The notes under the pieces were generated by a model. That model was not told the DNA's origin. It worked only from the letters and a program-made list of their open reading frames with translations, and did not search any database. From assembly GCA_949825065.1 (NCBI GenBank), contig OX463865.1:16073763-16137762 (forward strand): DNA of 64,000 nucleotides. Direction: 5' to 3'. The translations under genes and the position numbers were made by a program. Source of the DNA: Odontocerum albicorne. Its lineage: Eukaryota > Arthropoda > Insecta > Trichoptera > Odontoceridae. Position 1 is the stretch's first letter. Each line of letters begins with the position of its first letter. Positions 10,396-22,644 of the stretch are shown piece after piece.

Positions 10396-10791
10396 TTACT
10401 GACTAGAAATTAAGAGTTTTTTCAGTCGCTTCTTAAAGCATGCCAAGGACGGAGCGAGTCTTATATTGGTTTGTAACTGATTCCAGAGTCTCACTGCATG
10501 GACAGTAAAGGACGACGTAAAGAAAGAAGAGCGGTGAACTGGAAAGGCCAATAAACAATCTCTGTTTGAGCGTAGCGCTAATCCATGATTGGAAAGACGC
10601 TGAAAATTTTCGGCGAGATAAGAGGGTGCGGCGGGACAGTTAAGGATATTATACAATAGAGACAGTTTGTGAATTTGGCGTCTATTTTTAACATTCAACC
10701 AGTTCAATGCCTTCTGGTATGTATGATATTGGCTTAAATAATAGCACAGTGACTTTAATTTGGCGGCATAAATCATCCTAGTTTGGGTGGA
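10396..10791 (-). pseudogene. LINE family F reverse transcriptase, C-terminal fragment
   Basis: About 130 residues are open on the minus strand, the longest clean copy of this family. Visible blocks: Q-S-T-Q-T-R-M-I-Y-A-A-K, then A-L-N-W-L-N-V-K-N-R-R (family L-x-W-L-P-V-x-x-R), L-L-Y-N-I-L-N-C, A-P-S-Y-L, L-R-S-N-R, F-T-V-H-A-V-R-L-W-N-Q-L, and C-F-K-K-R-L-K-K-L-L. This is the post-thumb C-terminus of a CR1/Rex-like LINE; the RT palm is missing. The frame continues upstream of the first Met, so no start is claimed. Confidence 0.75.
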
Positions 10792-10960
10792 TTGCCTTTT
10801 ATATAAAAATAGAATGCAATTGTAAAATTAGTGTAATGATATTGACTTATATAATTGCTCAATGACTTTAATTTGGTGGCATAAATCATCCTCTATTGGG
10901 TGGATTGCCTATTATATAAAAATATAATGCAATTGTAAAACACCGTATATGTTACTATCG
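10792..10960 (+). repeat. Two copies of the G/F junction repeat
   Basis: 'catcctagtttgggtggatt' and 'catcctctattgggtggatt' start two partial direct repeats (about 10750-10850 and 10860-10950), each followed by 'tatataaaaata'-type sequence and 'atgcaattgtaaaa'. The block is also found at 830-850, 54230-54260 and 59560-59590. Confidence 0.5.
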
Positions 10961-10964
10961 CATA

Positions 10965-11240
10965 TTATTAGGTCAAGAAAGGATTCTTTGAAGTTTTAAG
11001 TTAATTTTCTGCGGTTTCCTTACCAAATATCCTAATAGGTTTTTCTGAACATATGCAGATGTGGGAAAGTACCTTATCGGATTACTGCAGTAAAAACCCA
11101 TGCATCCCTTACACTTAACCTGTTTTTGTGTTTTTTTGAAATATTATTATTGTAATTAATAGTGGGTTCAAATTCCGAATAAGGGCGCCCTTGATAAGAA
11201 TCTGGTCTATAAACGGTGCGATATAAATTATCTCTTGGTC
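10965..11240 (+). repeat. Repeat C, longer copy
   Basis: Resembles 26100-26440 in order of motifs: 'ttttctgcggttt', 'ccttacacttaac', then the B-box-like 'GGTTCAAATTCCG', then 'ctctggtctataaacgg'-type sequence. No coding potential. Confidence 0.4.
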
Positions 11241-12180
11241 GTTATTATTAACATTAAATTCCCGATGTATTTTAAATCATGTGTAGATTACTTATAGAGT
11301 GAATACCTTATAGAGTGAAAATGTAATGTAAATAGTTTTTAAACTATATTGTTAATTAACCATTTAACGTTGCAGCCCCCCAAAAGATAAATAATAATTA
11401 AGACTTTGGGGCCCCCTGCAAAAACTTAATTTTATTGATACATGTACACATGGCAACACAAATGTTATACTTGCACAAAGACGATAAGCTTTAATGGGTA
11501 AGAATATCTACCAATTTACGTCATCATCAGGGCAACTAAATATTGTAGTTTGAACTTGTTGCAATGACTTGGAGTTTGGATTGTAATTTTTAAATAAACT
11601 TTGTCGTTTTTCTTTGGAAATTTTTAATTGAAAAAAAAAACAAGGTAAAAACGATGAATAATTCAAAGAATTCTTTCAAATCAAGTTTTCTTCTTTACAC
11701 CCTCAATACTTTCACGATTTCCCTGCACTTTAATATAAAACGTGCCTCTTCTTTCATAGCAATTAACCCACGATAACCTAATATAAACTTTTAATATAAA
11801 TCCCTAAAAACAGCTGTTACCTTTTGAACATCCCCTTTATACAGTGCACCAAAAAGAGTTAAGAGGGTAATTATTATCGAAATGTTTAATATTATGCATG
11901 CAGGTATGAGCCATTCTTTGTTGCAGCACCCCGACTCGTTAAGGTATGCAGCTCTTGCATTATAAAAGAAGGTTGTTATGGAAAAATGACCTTAAGAGGA
12001 TTTCACTATGTAGGATAAAGATTAATAGGGTGGATGTAATTTAAAGTATTAAAAAGGAAATTTTCTTTTAATTGTTTTTTATTGATTTAAAAAATAGACT
12101 ATCTTTTCAATCTTTGTTACCTTGATAAAAAGAAGCAAATCTTTTTTTAAGGAAACGTTGCTGGACCTTGTAGTCGAAGA
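11241..12180. other. Unassigned region
   Basis: No gene recognised. Around 11515-11545 the minus strand reads 'ccctgatgatgacgtaaatt', which echoes the PLE ribozyme-like core but lacks a following GAAAC. The rest is AT-rich with short palindromic words only. Confidence 0.35.
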
Positions 12181-12535
12181 TTCCCACCCCAATACAATAT
12201 CAATTCAGTTGGAAAGTCAAGTTGTGACATGGAGGTTTTTTTTTTTTTTAAGTGCATGAGCCGTTGCACCTTTCTATAGGATCCTATGGACAACAAAAGA
12301 GAGACTATCGGAGTACACCGGTATGTTTATTAATTTTTTTATGTTTTTTTAAAGAATATATGTGATTTAAGTCATAGCTATCGTTATACCACCGAATGCT
12401 AGGGGAAAAAATACTTGTATCATTCGAGGGCAGTAGCATAGCGCGGGGTTTGAGCCGGCGGCGACCATCCGCGTGAAAGGCTAGTAACAAACTGTACTGT
12501 ACGGCCATACACAACATTAAACATACATACATACC
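12180..12535 (-). mobile_element. SINE-B (tRNA-headed), reverse copy
   Basis: On the minus strand the head at 12535-12430 includes 'tatggccgtacagtacag' (A-box region) and a Cys/Gly-rich stem like those at 33905-33840 (-) and 41885-41950 (+). The body 'atttttt cccctagcattcgg' and the far end near 12200 ('caattcagttggaaag') recur in the other copies at 23150, 33440, 41880 and 52920. About 350 bp, moderately diverged. Confidence 0.55.
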
Positions 12536-12537
12536 AA

Positions 12538-12625
12538 TATGCCGTTTCTGACTTCGTCCATTTCCTTCTTTCCAGCTATCATTATCTTGGTCAAGCCATG
12601 TCTTCCTTGTTCTCCTTCCACCGAT
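12538..12625 (-). mobile_element. LINE family H, short fragment
   Basis: The minus strand reads G-G-R-R-T-R-K-T-W-L-D, then D-S-W-K-E, then S-Q-K-R-H, the conserved R-G-R-P-R-K-x-W-x-D tail of family H. Confidence 0.5.
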
Positions 12626-15600
12626 TTGGATATGTTGAAATACATAATTTTAGTACATAATTTGGTATAGCGCTATTTCCCGTTATAAACAATCATTTCA
12701 AAAACACTTCCTAATTATTATATTAATTATAGTTAAAACATTGACATTGTGGAGTTTTAATGACATTGTAATTTGTTTTTATCAAACCCTGTTTATTCCA
12801 CTTTTTTGTAACGGTATAACCCTACCGGTTTCAAGGCTTTCACCTCATCATCAGGGGATCACATACAAGTATTGTTTGTGCTCCCTTGATGATGAGGTGA
12901 AAGCCTTGAAACCTGTAGAAAAAAGTGGAATAAACAGTGTTTGATAAAACAAATTACAACAACTTCCTAATTAACTCAATAGAGGTTTGAAGACATCAGT
13001 TTAGCAGAATTCCAATGTGAAAAGTATGATAAGTCACAAAAAAGGGAGATATGTTGAAGTATATAATTCGAGTACATCATTTGGCATAGCGCTGTTTCCC
13101 GTTAATTACGATCACTGCAAAAACATTTCTTCATTAACTCAATAGAACACAATAGAGGTTTAAGGACATCAGTTTTACGGGATTTCAATGTGATGAGTAT
13201 GATAAAAGTCACAAAAAAATGGTAGATATGTTGAAGCAAATAATTCGAGTTCATAATTTAGTATAGCGCTGTTTCCCGTTAATTACGATAACTTCAAAAA
13301 CACTTCCTCATTAAATCAATAGAAAACAAAAGAGGTTTGAGGACATCAGTTTTACGGAATTCCAATGTGATGAGTATGATAAAAGTCACAAAAAAATGGT
13401 AGATATGTTGAAGCAAATAATTCGAGTTCATAATTTAGTATAGCGCTGTTTCCCGTTAATTATGATCACTTCAAAAACACTTCCTAATTAACTCAATAGA
13501 GGTTTAGGGACATCAGTTTTGCGGGATTTCAATGTGATGAGTATGATAAAAGTCACAAAAAAATGGTAGATATGTTGAAGCAAATAATTCGAGTACATAA
13601 TTTGGTAAAGCGCTGTTTCCCGTTAATAACGATCTCTTCAAAAACACTTCCTAATTAACTCAATAGAGGTTTAGGGACATCAGTTTTACGGGATTTCAAT
13701 GTGATGAGTATGATAAAAGTCACAAAAAAATGGTAGATATGTTGAAGCAAATAATTCGAGTTCATAATTTAGTATAGCGCTGTTTCCCGTTAATTACGAT
13801 CACTTCAAAAACACTTCCTCATTAAATCAATAGAACACAATAGAGGTTTAAGGACATCAGCTTTACGGGATTTCAATGTGATGAGTATGATAAAAGTCAC
13901 AAAAAAATGGTAGATATGTTGAAGCAAATAATTCGAGTACATAATTTGGTAAAGCGCTGTTTCCCGTTAATAACGATCTCTTCAAAAACACTTCCTAATT
14001 AACTCAATAGAGGTTTAGGGACATCAGTTTTACGGGATTTCAATGTGATGAGTATGATAAAAGTCACAAAAAAATGGTAGATATGTTGAAGCAAATAATT
14101 CGAGTTCATAATTTAGTATAGCGCTGTTTCCCGTTAATTACGATCACTTCAAAAACACTTCCTCATTAAATCAATAGAACACAATAGAGGTTTAAGGACA
14201 TCAGCTTTACGGGATTTCAATGTGATGAGTATGATAAAAGTCACAAAAAAATGGTAGATATGTTGAAGCAAATAATTCGAGTACATAATTTGGTATAGCG
14301 CTGTTTCCCGTTAATTACGATCACTTCAAAAACACTTCCTAATTAACTCAATAGAGGTTTAGGGACATCAGTTTTGCGGAATTTCAATGTGATGAGTATG
14401 ATAAAAGTCACAAAAAAATGGTAGATATGTTGAAGCAAATAATTCGAGTACATAATTTGGTAAAGCGCTGTTTCCCGTTAATAACGATCTCTTCAAAAAC
14501 ACTTCCTAATTAACTCAATAGAGGTTTAGGGACATCAGTTTTACGGGATTTCAATGTGATGAGTATGATAAAAGTCACAAAAAAATGGTAGATATGTTGA
14601 AGCAAATAATTCGAGTTCATAATTTAGTATAGCGCTGTTTCCCGTTAATTACGATCACTTCAAAAACACTTCCTCATTAAATCAATAGAACACAATAGAG
14701 GTTTAAGGACATCAGCTTTACGGGATTTCAATGTGATGAGTATGATAAAAGTCACAAAAAAATGGTAGATATGTTGAAGCAAATAATTCGAGTACATAAT
14801 TTGGTAAAGCGCTGTTTCCCGTTAATAACGATCTCTTCAAAAACACTTCCTAATTAACTCAATAGAGGTTTAGGGACATCAGTTTTACGGGATTTCAATG
14901 TGATGAGTATGATAAAAGTCACAAAAAAATGGTAGATATGTTGAAGCAAATAATTCGAGTTCATAATTTAGTATAGCGCTGTTTCCCGTTAATTATGATC
15001 ACTTCAAAAACACTTCCTAATTAACTCAATAGAGGTTTAGGGACATCAGTTTTGCGGGATTTCAATGTGATGAGTATGATAAAAGTCACAAAAAAATGGT
15101 AGATATGTTGAAGCAAATAATTCGAGTACATAATTTGGTAAAGCGCTGTTTCCCGTTAATAACGATCTCTTCAAAAACACTTCCTAATTAACTCAATAGA
15201 GGTTTAGGGACATCAGTTTTACGGGATTTCAATGTGATGAGTATGATAAAAGTCACAAAAAAATGGTAGATATGTTGAAGCAAATAATTCGAGTTCATAA
15301 TTTAGTATAGCGCTGTTTCCCGTTAATTATGATCACTTCAAAAACACTTCCTAATTAACTCAATAGAGGTTTAGGGACATCAGTTTTGCGGGATTTCAAT
15401 GTGATGAGTATGATAAAAGTCACAAAAAAATGGTAGATATGTTGAAGCAAATAATTCGAGTACATAATTTGGTAAAGCGCTGTTTCCCGTTAATAACGAT
15501 CTCTTCAAAAACACTTCCTAATTAACTCAATAGAGGTTTAGGGACATCAGTTTTACGGGATTTCAATGTGATGAGTATGATAAAAGTCACAAAAAAATGG

Positions 15601-17310
15601 TAGATATGTTGAAGCAAATAATTCGAGTTCATAATTTAGTATAGCGCTGTTTCCCGTTAATTATGATCACTTCAAAAACACTTCCTAATTAACTCAAAAG
15701 AGGTTTAGGGATATCAGTTTTGCGGGATTTCAATGTGATGAGTATGATAAAAGTCACAAAAAAATGGTAGATATGTTGAAGCAAATAATTCGAGTTCATA
15801 ATTTAGTATAGCGCTGTTTCCCGTTAATTACGATCACTTCAAAAACACTTCCTCATTAAATCAATAGAACACAATAGAGGTTTAAGGACATCAGCTTTAC
15901 GGGATTTCAATGTGATGAGTATGATAAAAGTCACAAAAAAATGGTAGATATGTTGAAGCAAATAATTCGAGTACATAATTTGGTATAGCGCTGTTTCCCG
16001 TTAATTACGATCACTTCAAAAACACTTCCTAATTAACTCAATAGAGGTTTAGGGACATCAGTTTTACGTGATTTCAATGTGATGAGTATGATAAAAGTCA
16101 CAAAAAAATGGTAGATATGTTGAAGCAAATAATTCGAGTTCATAATTTAGTATAGCGCTGTTTCCCGTTAATTACGATCACTTCAAAAACACTTCCTAAT
16201 TAACTCAATAGAGGTTTAGGGACATCAGTTTTACGGGATTTCAATGTGATGAGTATGATAAAAGTCACAAAAAAATGGTAGATATGTTGAAGCAAATAAT
16301 TCGAGTTCATAATTTAGTATAGCGCTGTTTCCCGTTAATTACGATAACTTCAAAAACACTTCCTCATTAAATCAATAGAAAACAAAAGAGGTTTGAGGAC
16401 ATCAGTTTTACGGAATTCCAATGTGATGAGTATGATAAAAGTCACAAAAAAATGGTAGATATGTTGAAGCAAATAATTCGAGTTCATAATTTAGTATAGC
16501 GCTGTTTCCCGTTAATTATGATCACTTCAAAAACACTTCCTAATTAACTCAATAGAGGTTTAGGGACATCAGTTTTGCGGGATTTCAATGTGATGAGTAT
16601 GATAAAAGTCACAAAAAAATGGTAGATATGTTGAAGCAAATAATTCGAGTTCATAATTTGGTAAAGCGCTGTTTCCCGTTAATTACGATCACTTCAAAAA
16701 CACTTCCTCATTAAATCAATAGAACACAATAGAGGTTTAAGGACATCAGCTTTACGGGATTTCAATGTGATGAGTATGATAAAAGTCACAAAAAAATGGT
16801 AGATATGTTGAAGCAAATAATTCGAGTACATAATTTGGTAAAGCGCTGTTTCCCGTTAATAACGATCTCTTCAAAAACACTTCCTAATTAACTCAATAGA
16901 GGTTTAGGGACATCAGTTTTACGGGATTTCAATGTGATGAGTATGATAAAAGTCACAAAAAAATGGTAGATATGTTGAAGCAAATAATTCGAGTACATAA
17001 TTTGGTATAGCGCTGTTTCCCGTTAATAACGATCTCTTCAAAAACACTTCCTAATTAACTTAAAAGAGGTTTAGGGACATCAGTTTTACGGGATTTCAAT
17101 GTGATGAGTATGATAAAAGTCACAAAAAAAATGGTAGATATGTTGAAGTATATAATTCGAGTAGATAATTTGGTAGCGTTGTTTCCCGTTAATTATGATC
17201 ACTTCAAAAACACTTCCTCATTAAATCAATGGAACATAAGAGATGTTTGAGGACATCAGTTTCGCAGGATTCCAATGTGATGACTATGATAAAAGTCACA
17301 AAACAAAATG
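12626..17310. repeat. 167/177-bp satellite array
   Basis: About 26 head-to-tail units sharing 'gcgctgtttcccgttaat', 'caaaaacacttcct', 'gggacatcag' and 'ggtagatatgttgaagcaaa'. Two length classes alternate irregularly: 167 bp with 'attaactcaatagagg', and 177 bp with an extra decamer ('attaaatcaatagaacacaa'). I counted the spacing from successive 'atatgttgaag' words (177, 167, 167, 177, 167). Units at the edges (12626-12705 and 17130-17310) are more diverged, as expected for an array homogenised in its interior. A PLE hairpin interrupts the first unit. Confidence 0.95.
12718..12961. mobile_element. PLE-derived palindromic insertion inside the satellite
   Basis: 244 bp with long left arm ('tatagttaaaacattgaca') and facing arms around 'cacatacaagtattgtttgtg'. 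ACTTCCTAATTA lies at 12706-12717 and again at 12962-12973, a perfect 12-bp target duplication whose pre-insertion sequence matches the neighbouring satellite units. The minus-strand ribozyme-like core is intact (CTGATGA ... GAAAC ... GTT); the plus-strand copy has lost its stem III and cleavage part. Confidence 0.85.
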
Positions 17311-18480
17311 GGAGATCAGGATACTGGACGTAGGTTTATCTGTTGCATATAGAGCAAAAATCTTCAATACTTGCAGCTTGTCTGTGTCTTCTTTGTCTAT
17401 TGGGTCTTTGATAACTAGCAACATTTCTACGCCATTTTGCTCTATCTGCTGCTGTTTGCTTTCAATTGACAGAATATAATTACTATTAGGCGTCTAATGC
17501 AATGCATCTTTATATATTCCCCAATCAAGGCATCCCCGGTCCAAGACATAGGACTTCTAGGGACCACATCAGGTGTAGCATTGATTTCTTGGCTTTGCTG
17601 TTTTATTATAATTTATTTTAGTACTAAAAAAAACCCTTTAAAATGAAACTCATGGTGTTTGCACCAAGGTACGCCATAAGAGGTAACGATTACCATAATG
17701 CACCGTACAAGAGGGAGGAGGGGGTTAGAGCTGCAGCAGGTAATATCTACCGTTGCATATTGCCTCTTTAGCAGCAGAACCTTGCTTGCCCACCCCTGAT
17801 ATCGGGCGCTCCCCGTGTTTTTCTACCGCTCCAAATTGATCTTAAACCCTGAAATTCAGTATGAAATATTTTCAAGAGAAACACTTGCAATAGTTTTGAA
17901 AACGTGTAAGAACGTTGCTAAGATATTTAATATATATGCTTATATATTACGTGTATTTAGTAAAAATAAAAGGTTTTCAACGCACAAAAGTTACTGGGAG
18001 AAACAAAAAAAAATACTTACTAAGAACTATATATCTCAGATGGTCATACGACTTCCATATAGCTAAAGCCTCTCATAGATTTCTTCTCCGTGCAGATTTA
18101 TCATTCTCGGCCGTCTTCCTCTCCCAGTGATATTTTCAATTTTCTAGAGTAGAATACCTCCTTAAGTATTCCTCAAAACTGTGATAGAGAAGTAAAAACG
18201 ATTTATAGATGAATAAGTTTAAAATAAAACTATTTATTATAGTTTGTATTTTGACAGATGATGGAAGAGCTACGAGAGGTATCAAACAGTGTATAGTGAA
18301 AGGAAACAAAGTTGTTAAGGCACTAAAACATATATTCTAAAACCGTGTAGTATCCAAATTTGCAAAGATGATAGTCCACAACAGTATTTTAGTCCCAATT
18401 TCAATATATGAAAGTGAAATGAAGATATAGCAAATACTTATAGGAGACGAATGATCGCTGTGGAAATTGGTGTAATTATA
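17311..18480. other. Unassigned region
   Basis: No gene recognised. 17310-17480 reads on the minus strand as V-I-K-D-P-I-D-K-E-D-T-D-K-L-Q and looks coding-like, but I cannot name a family. 17500-17600 contains 'ccaagacataggacttctag', resembling words found in arthropod LINE leaders, which is weak. 17815-18130 has short overlapping open frames without motifs. Confidence 0.35.
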
Positions 18481-18484
18481 CATG

Positions 18485-20045
18485 GAAGATTCTGTATGAT
18501 ATAATAAAATACATGGAGGATACTGTATGATGGAATAAAATACATGGAGGATACTGTATGATAGAATTAAATATATGGAGGATACCGTACGATATAATAA
18601 AATACATGGAGGATACTGTATGACAGAATAAAACACATAGAGGATACTGTATGATGGAATAAAATACATGGAGGATACTTTTTCAAGTGATGGATAGCTT
18701 GTTCGGAGTTTCGGTCCGATGGTAGGACACCTTACTCCTTCATCGGATAAGTTCTGACTGTTAAGATATTTATTGGAAATTTTTGGATCTTTTTGGGAAT
18801 CGGGAAAGGATAGGTTTGTGGTAATTGTTTTGATTTTATGAATGATTATGAGAAATTATAAACGATTAAATACATATATAAATATGATGATATATACTGT
18901 ATGATAGAATAAAATACACGGAGGATACTGTACGATATAATAAAATGCATGGAGGATACTATATGACAGAATAAAAAAAATGGAGGATACTGTATGATAA
19001 AATAAAATACATGGATGATACTATATGATAGAATAAAATACATGGATGATACTGTATGACAGAATAAAACACATGGAGGATACTGTATGATGGAATAAAA
19101 TACATGGAGGATACTGTATGATAGAATAAAATACATGGAGGATACTGTATGATGGAATAAAATACATGGAGGATACTGTATGATAGAATTAAATATATGG
19201 AGGATACCGTACGATATAATAAAATACATGGAAAATACTGTATGACAGAATAAAACACATGGAGGATACTGTATGATGGAATAAAATACATGGAGGATAC
19301 TATATGATAGAATAAAATACATGGAGGATACTGTATGATAGAATAAAATACATGGAGGATACTGTATGATATAATAAAATACATGGAGGATACTGTATGA
19401 TATAATAAAATACATGGAGGATACTGTATGATATAATAAAATACATGGAGGATACTGTACGATATAATAAAATGCATGGAGGATACTATATGGCAGAATA
19501 AAAAAATGAAGGATACTGTATAAAATACATGGATGATACTATATGATAGAATAAAATACATGGATGATACTGTATGATAGAATAAAATACATGGAGGAAA
19601 CTGTATGATAGAATAAAAAACATGCAAGATACTGTATGATAGAATAAAATACATGGAGGATACTGTATGATAAAATAAAATACATTGAAGATACTGTATG
19701 ATACAATAAAATACATGGATGATACTGTATGATAGAATAAAATACATGGAGGATACTGTATGATAAAATAAAATACATTGAAGATACTGTATGATACAAT
19801 AAAATACATGGATGATACTGTATGATATTATAAAATACATGGAGGATACTGTATGATATAATAAAAAAACATGGAGGATACTGTATGATAGAATAAAATA
19901 TATGGAGGATACTGTATGATAGAATAAAATACAAAGAGGATACTGTATGATATAATAAAATACATGGAAGATACTGTATGATATAATAAAATACATGGAG
20001 GATACTGTATGACAGAATAAATGCATGGAATATACTGCATGATAC
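18485..20045. repeat. 31-bp minisatellite in two blocks
   Basis: Block one (18485-18680, about 6 copies) and block two (18885-20045, about 37 copies) share a unit containing 'atggaggatactgtatgata' followed by 'gaataaaatac'. They are separated by about 200 bp of unrelated sequence. 31 is not a multiple of three, and all three minus frames stay open by chance because the unit lacks a stop in that orientation. The 362-residue Tyr/Ile/Ser-rich open frame is therefore not a gene. Confidence 0.95.
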
Positions 20046-21063
20046 AATATGGAAAGAAGTAATAAGGGATAAATGTGAAATTAAAGCTGATATATTGAAT
20101 ATAAATTTATTTAACGAGACGATAAGAAAAAATAAATTTAATTTAATAAATAACACAAGACACAAGTAGAAAAAGCTAAAATCTCTCTCAAGGGCAACGA
20201 GAAAATGAAATTATGTTTTATACACGGTAATGAACGATTTCTTTATTTTTCGTATTTTTAAATATATCCGAATTAGTATTTCTGACATATTAAAGAGTGT
20301 GACCGGGAGACAACAATGTCTTCGACTTCAGTAAATAAACTCGCGGTTCGTAACTGAACCGCTAGTTCAGTGTAATTGAATAGTGTTGCCAATACACTAC
20401 CGATCGGTGCGAGCGAATTTAATTACAAGTCAGCAACTTTTTTAATGGATACTGATAATAATTATGAAGAACAATAGCTGGTGGATTGGAATATTTAACA
20501 CTTTCATGCAAACATATATGTTTGCATGAAAGTGTTAAATAATACTTTTATTTATATCATAAGATTGATTTTTAGAAAGGGATACATGTTGTCGATTTAG
20601 AAATGTCCGTATGATATTTTCTAAAATGTATTTTTGATATTCAGTATTGCGCAAATGCATTATAGAAAAATATTGCATTAGTCTGCAGCAGCATCTATAT
20701 CAGGATTTTGCACTCGTATAACGTGGGAAATATGCATTTTTCATATTTTCCCTAGTGGTTAGTAACATTTTGTACATTTATTTGAAAGCATCATAAAATA
20801 TTGAACGAAGTTTTCAGAGTTTTAAAAATGTACGTTTCAAAAGTGGAAAATAATCCGAAATTTATATTTTTACCGTTAATCCCTTGAGTTAAAAGCTAGT
20901 CAAAGGTAACATTTGTTTTATATAAAAGTTTATGACGACCATTATAGTGTGATGGTTGATAAAAATAATAGTAATGATACAAGTATAATTTCTCAACAGC
21001 GCTGTAACTTGGAATTCAAACCCACTATTATTGTCGTATTAAAAATATAAAAAAATATATATA
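20046..21063. other. Unassigned region around a perfect palindrome
   Basis: Holds the 50-bp palindrome at 20492-20541. At 20343-20362 GCGGTTC and GAACCGC form a 7-bp inverted repeat around 6 bases. No gene recognised. Confidence 0.4.
20492..20541. repeat. Perfect 50-bp palindrome with internal TTAA words
   Basis: Left half 20492-20516 and right half 20517-20541 are exact reverse complements with no spacer. TTAA occurs at 20495-20498 and 20535-20538, directly followed (inward) by CACTT, the same start as the piggyBac terminus at 61263. It could be two piggyBac-type terminal repeats joined head to head, or a minimal foldback. Confidence 0.8.
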
Positions 21064-22022
21064 CTATGCGTATCCAGAAAGTAAGTGTACTGAGGTTCTC
21101 ACGACCGGATGGATTTTGTTTTCGACATGTTGGCAACACTTCCGTGTAGCCTGACCCTTCCCCTCCGCAACGAGACCAGTTCGAGGTCAGTACGTTGAGA
21201 AGTGTCGACGCGACAACACGTTTCGTGAAAAATGTCAATCCAATCTCCCGCCAAGTGCGAAATACGCGGCGTCATCCGTTATCTCGTTTGAAAGGGAAAA
21301 CCTCCGGTTGAGGTTTATAATGAGGTGAAAACTGCATATGGTGATAAAGCTATGAATCGTACGAGTGTGTACAAGTGGTGTCACGAGCTTAAAAACGGTC
21401 ACGTCACACCTCTTCACCCTCCGCCAAAAAGTTCAAATCACAATTTCAGCCAAGAAAATCATGGCATCCGTGTTTTGGGACTGTCAAGGCATAATTTTAA
21501 TTGAATATATGCATCAAGGGGAGACCATCAACTCTGCAAGATACTGTGAGACCCTAAAAAAATTGCGGAGGGTGATTCAGAACAAGAGGAGAGGCATGCT
21601 GACAAAGGGAGTCTGCCTGCTGCACGACAATGCCAGACCACACACGGCCAACGCCACGAAGGAACTGCTCGCCTCGTTTAAATGGGATGTCCTGAACCAT
21701 CCCGCGCATTCCCCTGACCTAGCACCTTCAGATTACTATCTCTTTACCTCCCTGAAGCTGCACATGGGTGGAAAAAGGTTTTCAACCGACGAGGAGGTAA
21801 AGGAGGAGGTGGAGAAGTGGACGGAGGGGTTGGCGGGAAACTATTTCGAGGAAGGCATCAAAAAGTTGATACCCCGCTTCACCACCTGCATTGAGAGGAA
21901 TGGCGACTATGTCGAAAAGTAGTTTACATATGTACTACGGTAACCACGTATTTTTTTTTGTTTAAATAAAAAAGATTGTAGCCTACAAAAATTCAGTACA
22001 CTTACTTTCTGGATATGCCTCG
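21064..22022 (+). mobile_element. Mariner transposon, internally deleted
   Basis: The 30-bp terminal inverted repeats at 21064-21093 and 21993-22022 match at 27 positions and share 'tatccagaaagtaagtgtac'. TA dinucleotides flank both ends (21062-21063 and 22023-22024), as in all mariners. Full-length elements are about 1.3 kb; this one is 959 bp because of an internal deletion in the transposase. Confidence 0.9.
21232..21922 (+). pseudogene. Mariner transposase, broken
   Basis: Three frames are needed. The N-terminal helix-turn-helix runs from ATG 21232 (E-I-R-G-V-I-R-Y-L then a TGA at 21289-21291, then N-E-V-K-T-A-Y-G, S-V-Y-K-W-C). At about 21404 the sequence jumps to H-T-S-S-P-S-A-K-K-F-K, so roughly 130 residues are missing, including the first catalytic Asp. 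A further frameshift near 21440 leads into S-A-K-K-I-M-A-S-V-F-W-D, then H-D-N-A-R-P-H (second Asp) and S-P-D-L-A-P-S-D-Y (third Asp, D34D spacing), ending N-G-D-Y-V-E-K. It cannot make an active enzyme. Confidence 0.9.
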
Positions 22023-22029
22023 TATATAT

Positions 22030-22640
22030 ACTATATATAACATGTGTACATATATGTTTCATATATTGAATTAAAATATACGTATAAATATTAAATTATT
22101 TTAAACAACGACTTTGTAATAACCTTGTTACTATCACTACTGCCTTTTGTATCCATGTACATGTTAGTTTAAGATAAAGTTTTATATATTTATCAATCAT
22201 TTTAAGTATTTATATTAACTTGTCATATGGGCACTTGTTTATAAAATACGAGTATACTGTTGTATTGAAAATTGAATAAAAAGATAAATGAGTAATTTGC
22301 TACATAATGACTAACCTGATGGCGAGTGACATTTCCTTGTCTTAAACGTTTTGTTTCAGCTTTTGTCTTCTTTCTCTCCTGAAGCTTTTATTTGCATCTC
22401 GATTAATAACTTGTTTCAAATGCTTAACATCTACATGTGATTCTTTTAAATGTAATATTCTATGAAAACTTCATTAGTTAAAATTAAGTTATGTAAAATC
22501 TATATAACGTACTCGAGAGACTCTTTATTTCCTACTAAAACAAGTTTGCAATTTCTTTTATCAAACATTGTTAACAAACGATCAAATCTTGAAGCTTGAA
22601 CATACGAGTATAATTATAACAAGAAACAGGCCGGTCATTG
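22030..22640. other. No recognisable feature
   Basis: AT-rich flank between mariner and a PLE hairpin; no gene, tandem repeat or family motif seen. Confidence 0.5.
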
Positions 22641-22644
22641 AAAT

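Noticed and set aside
18846..20165. Long overlapping open frames (up to 362 residues) on the minus strand
   Set aside because: They translate the 31-bp minisatellite; all three frames stay open because the unit has no stop in that orientation, and the residues are a low-complexity Tyr/Ile/Ser cycle.
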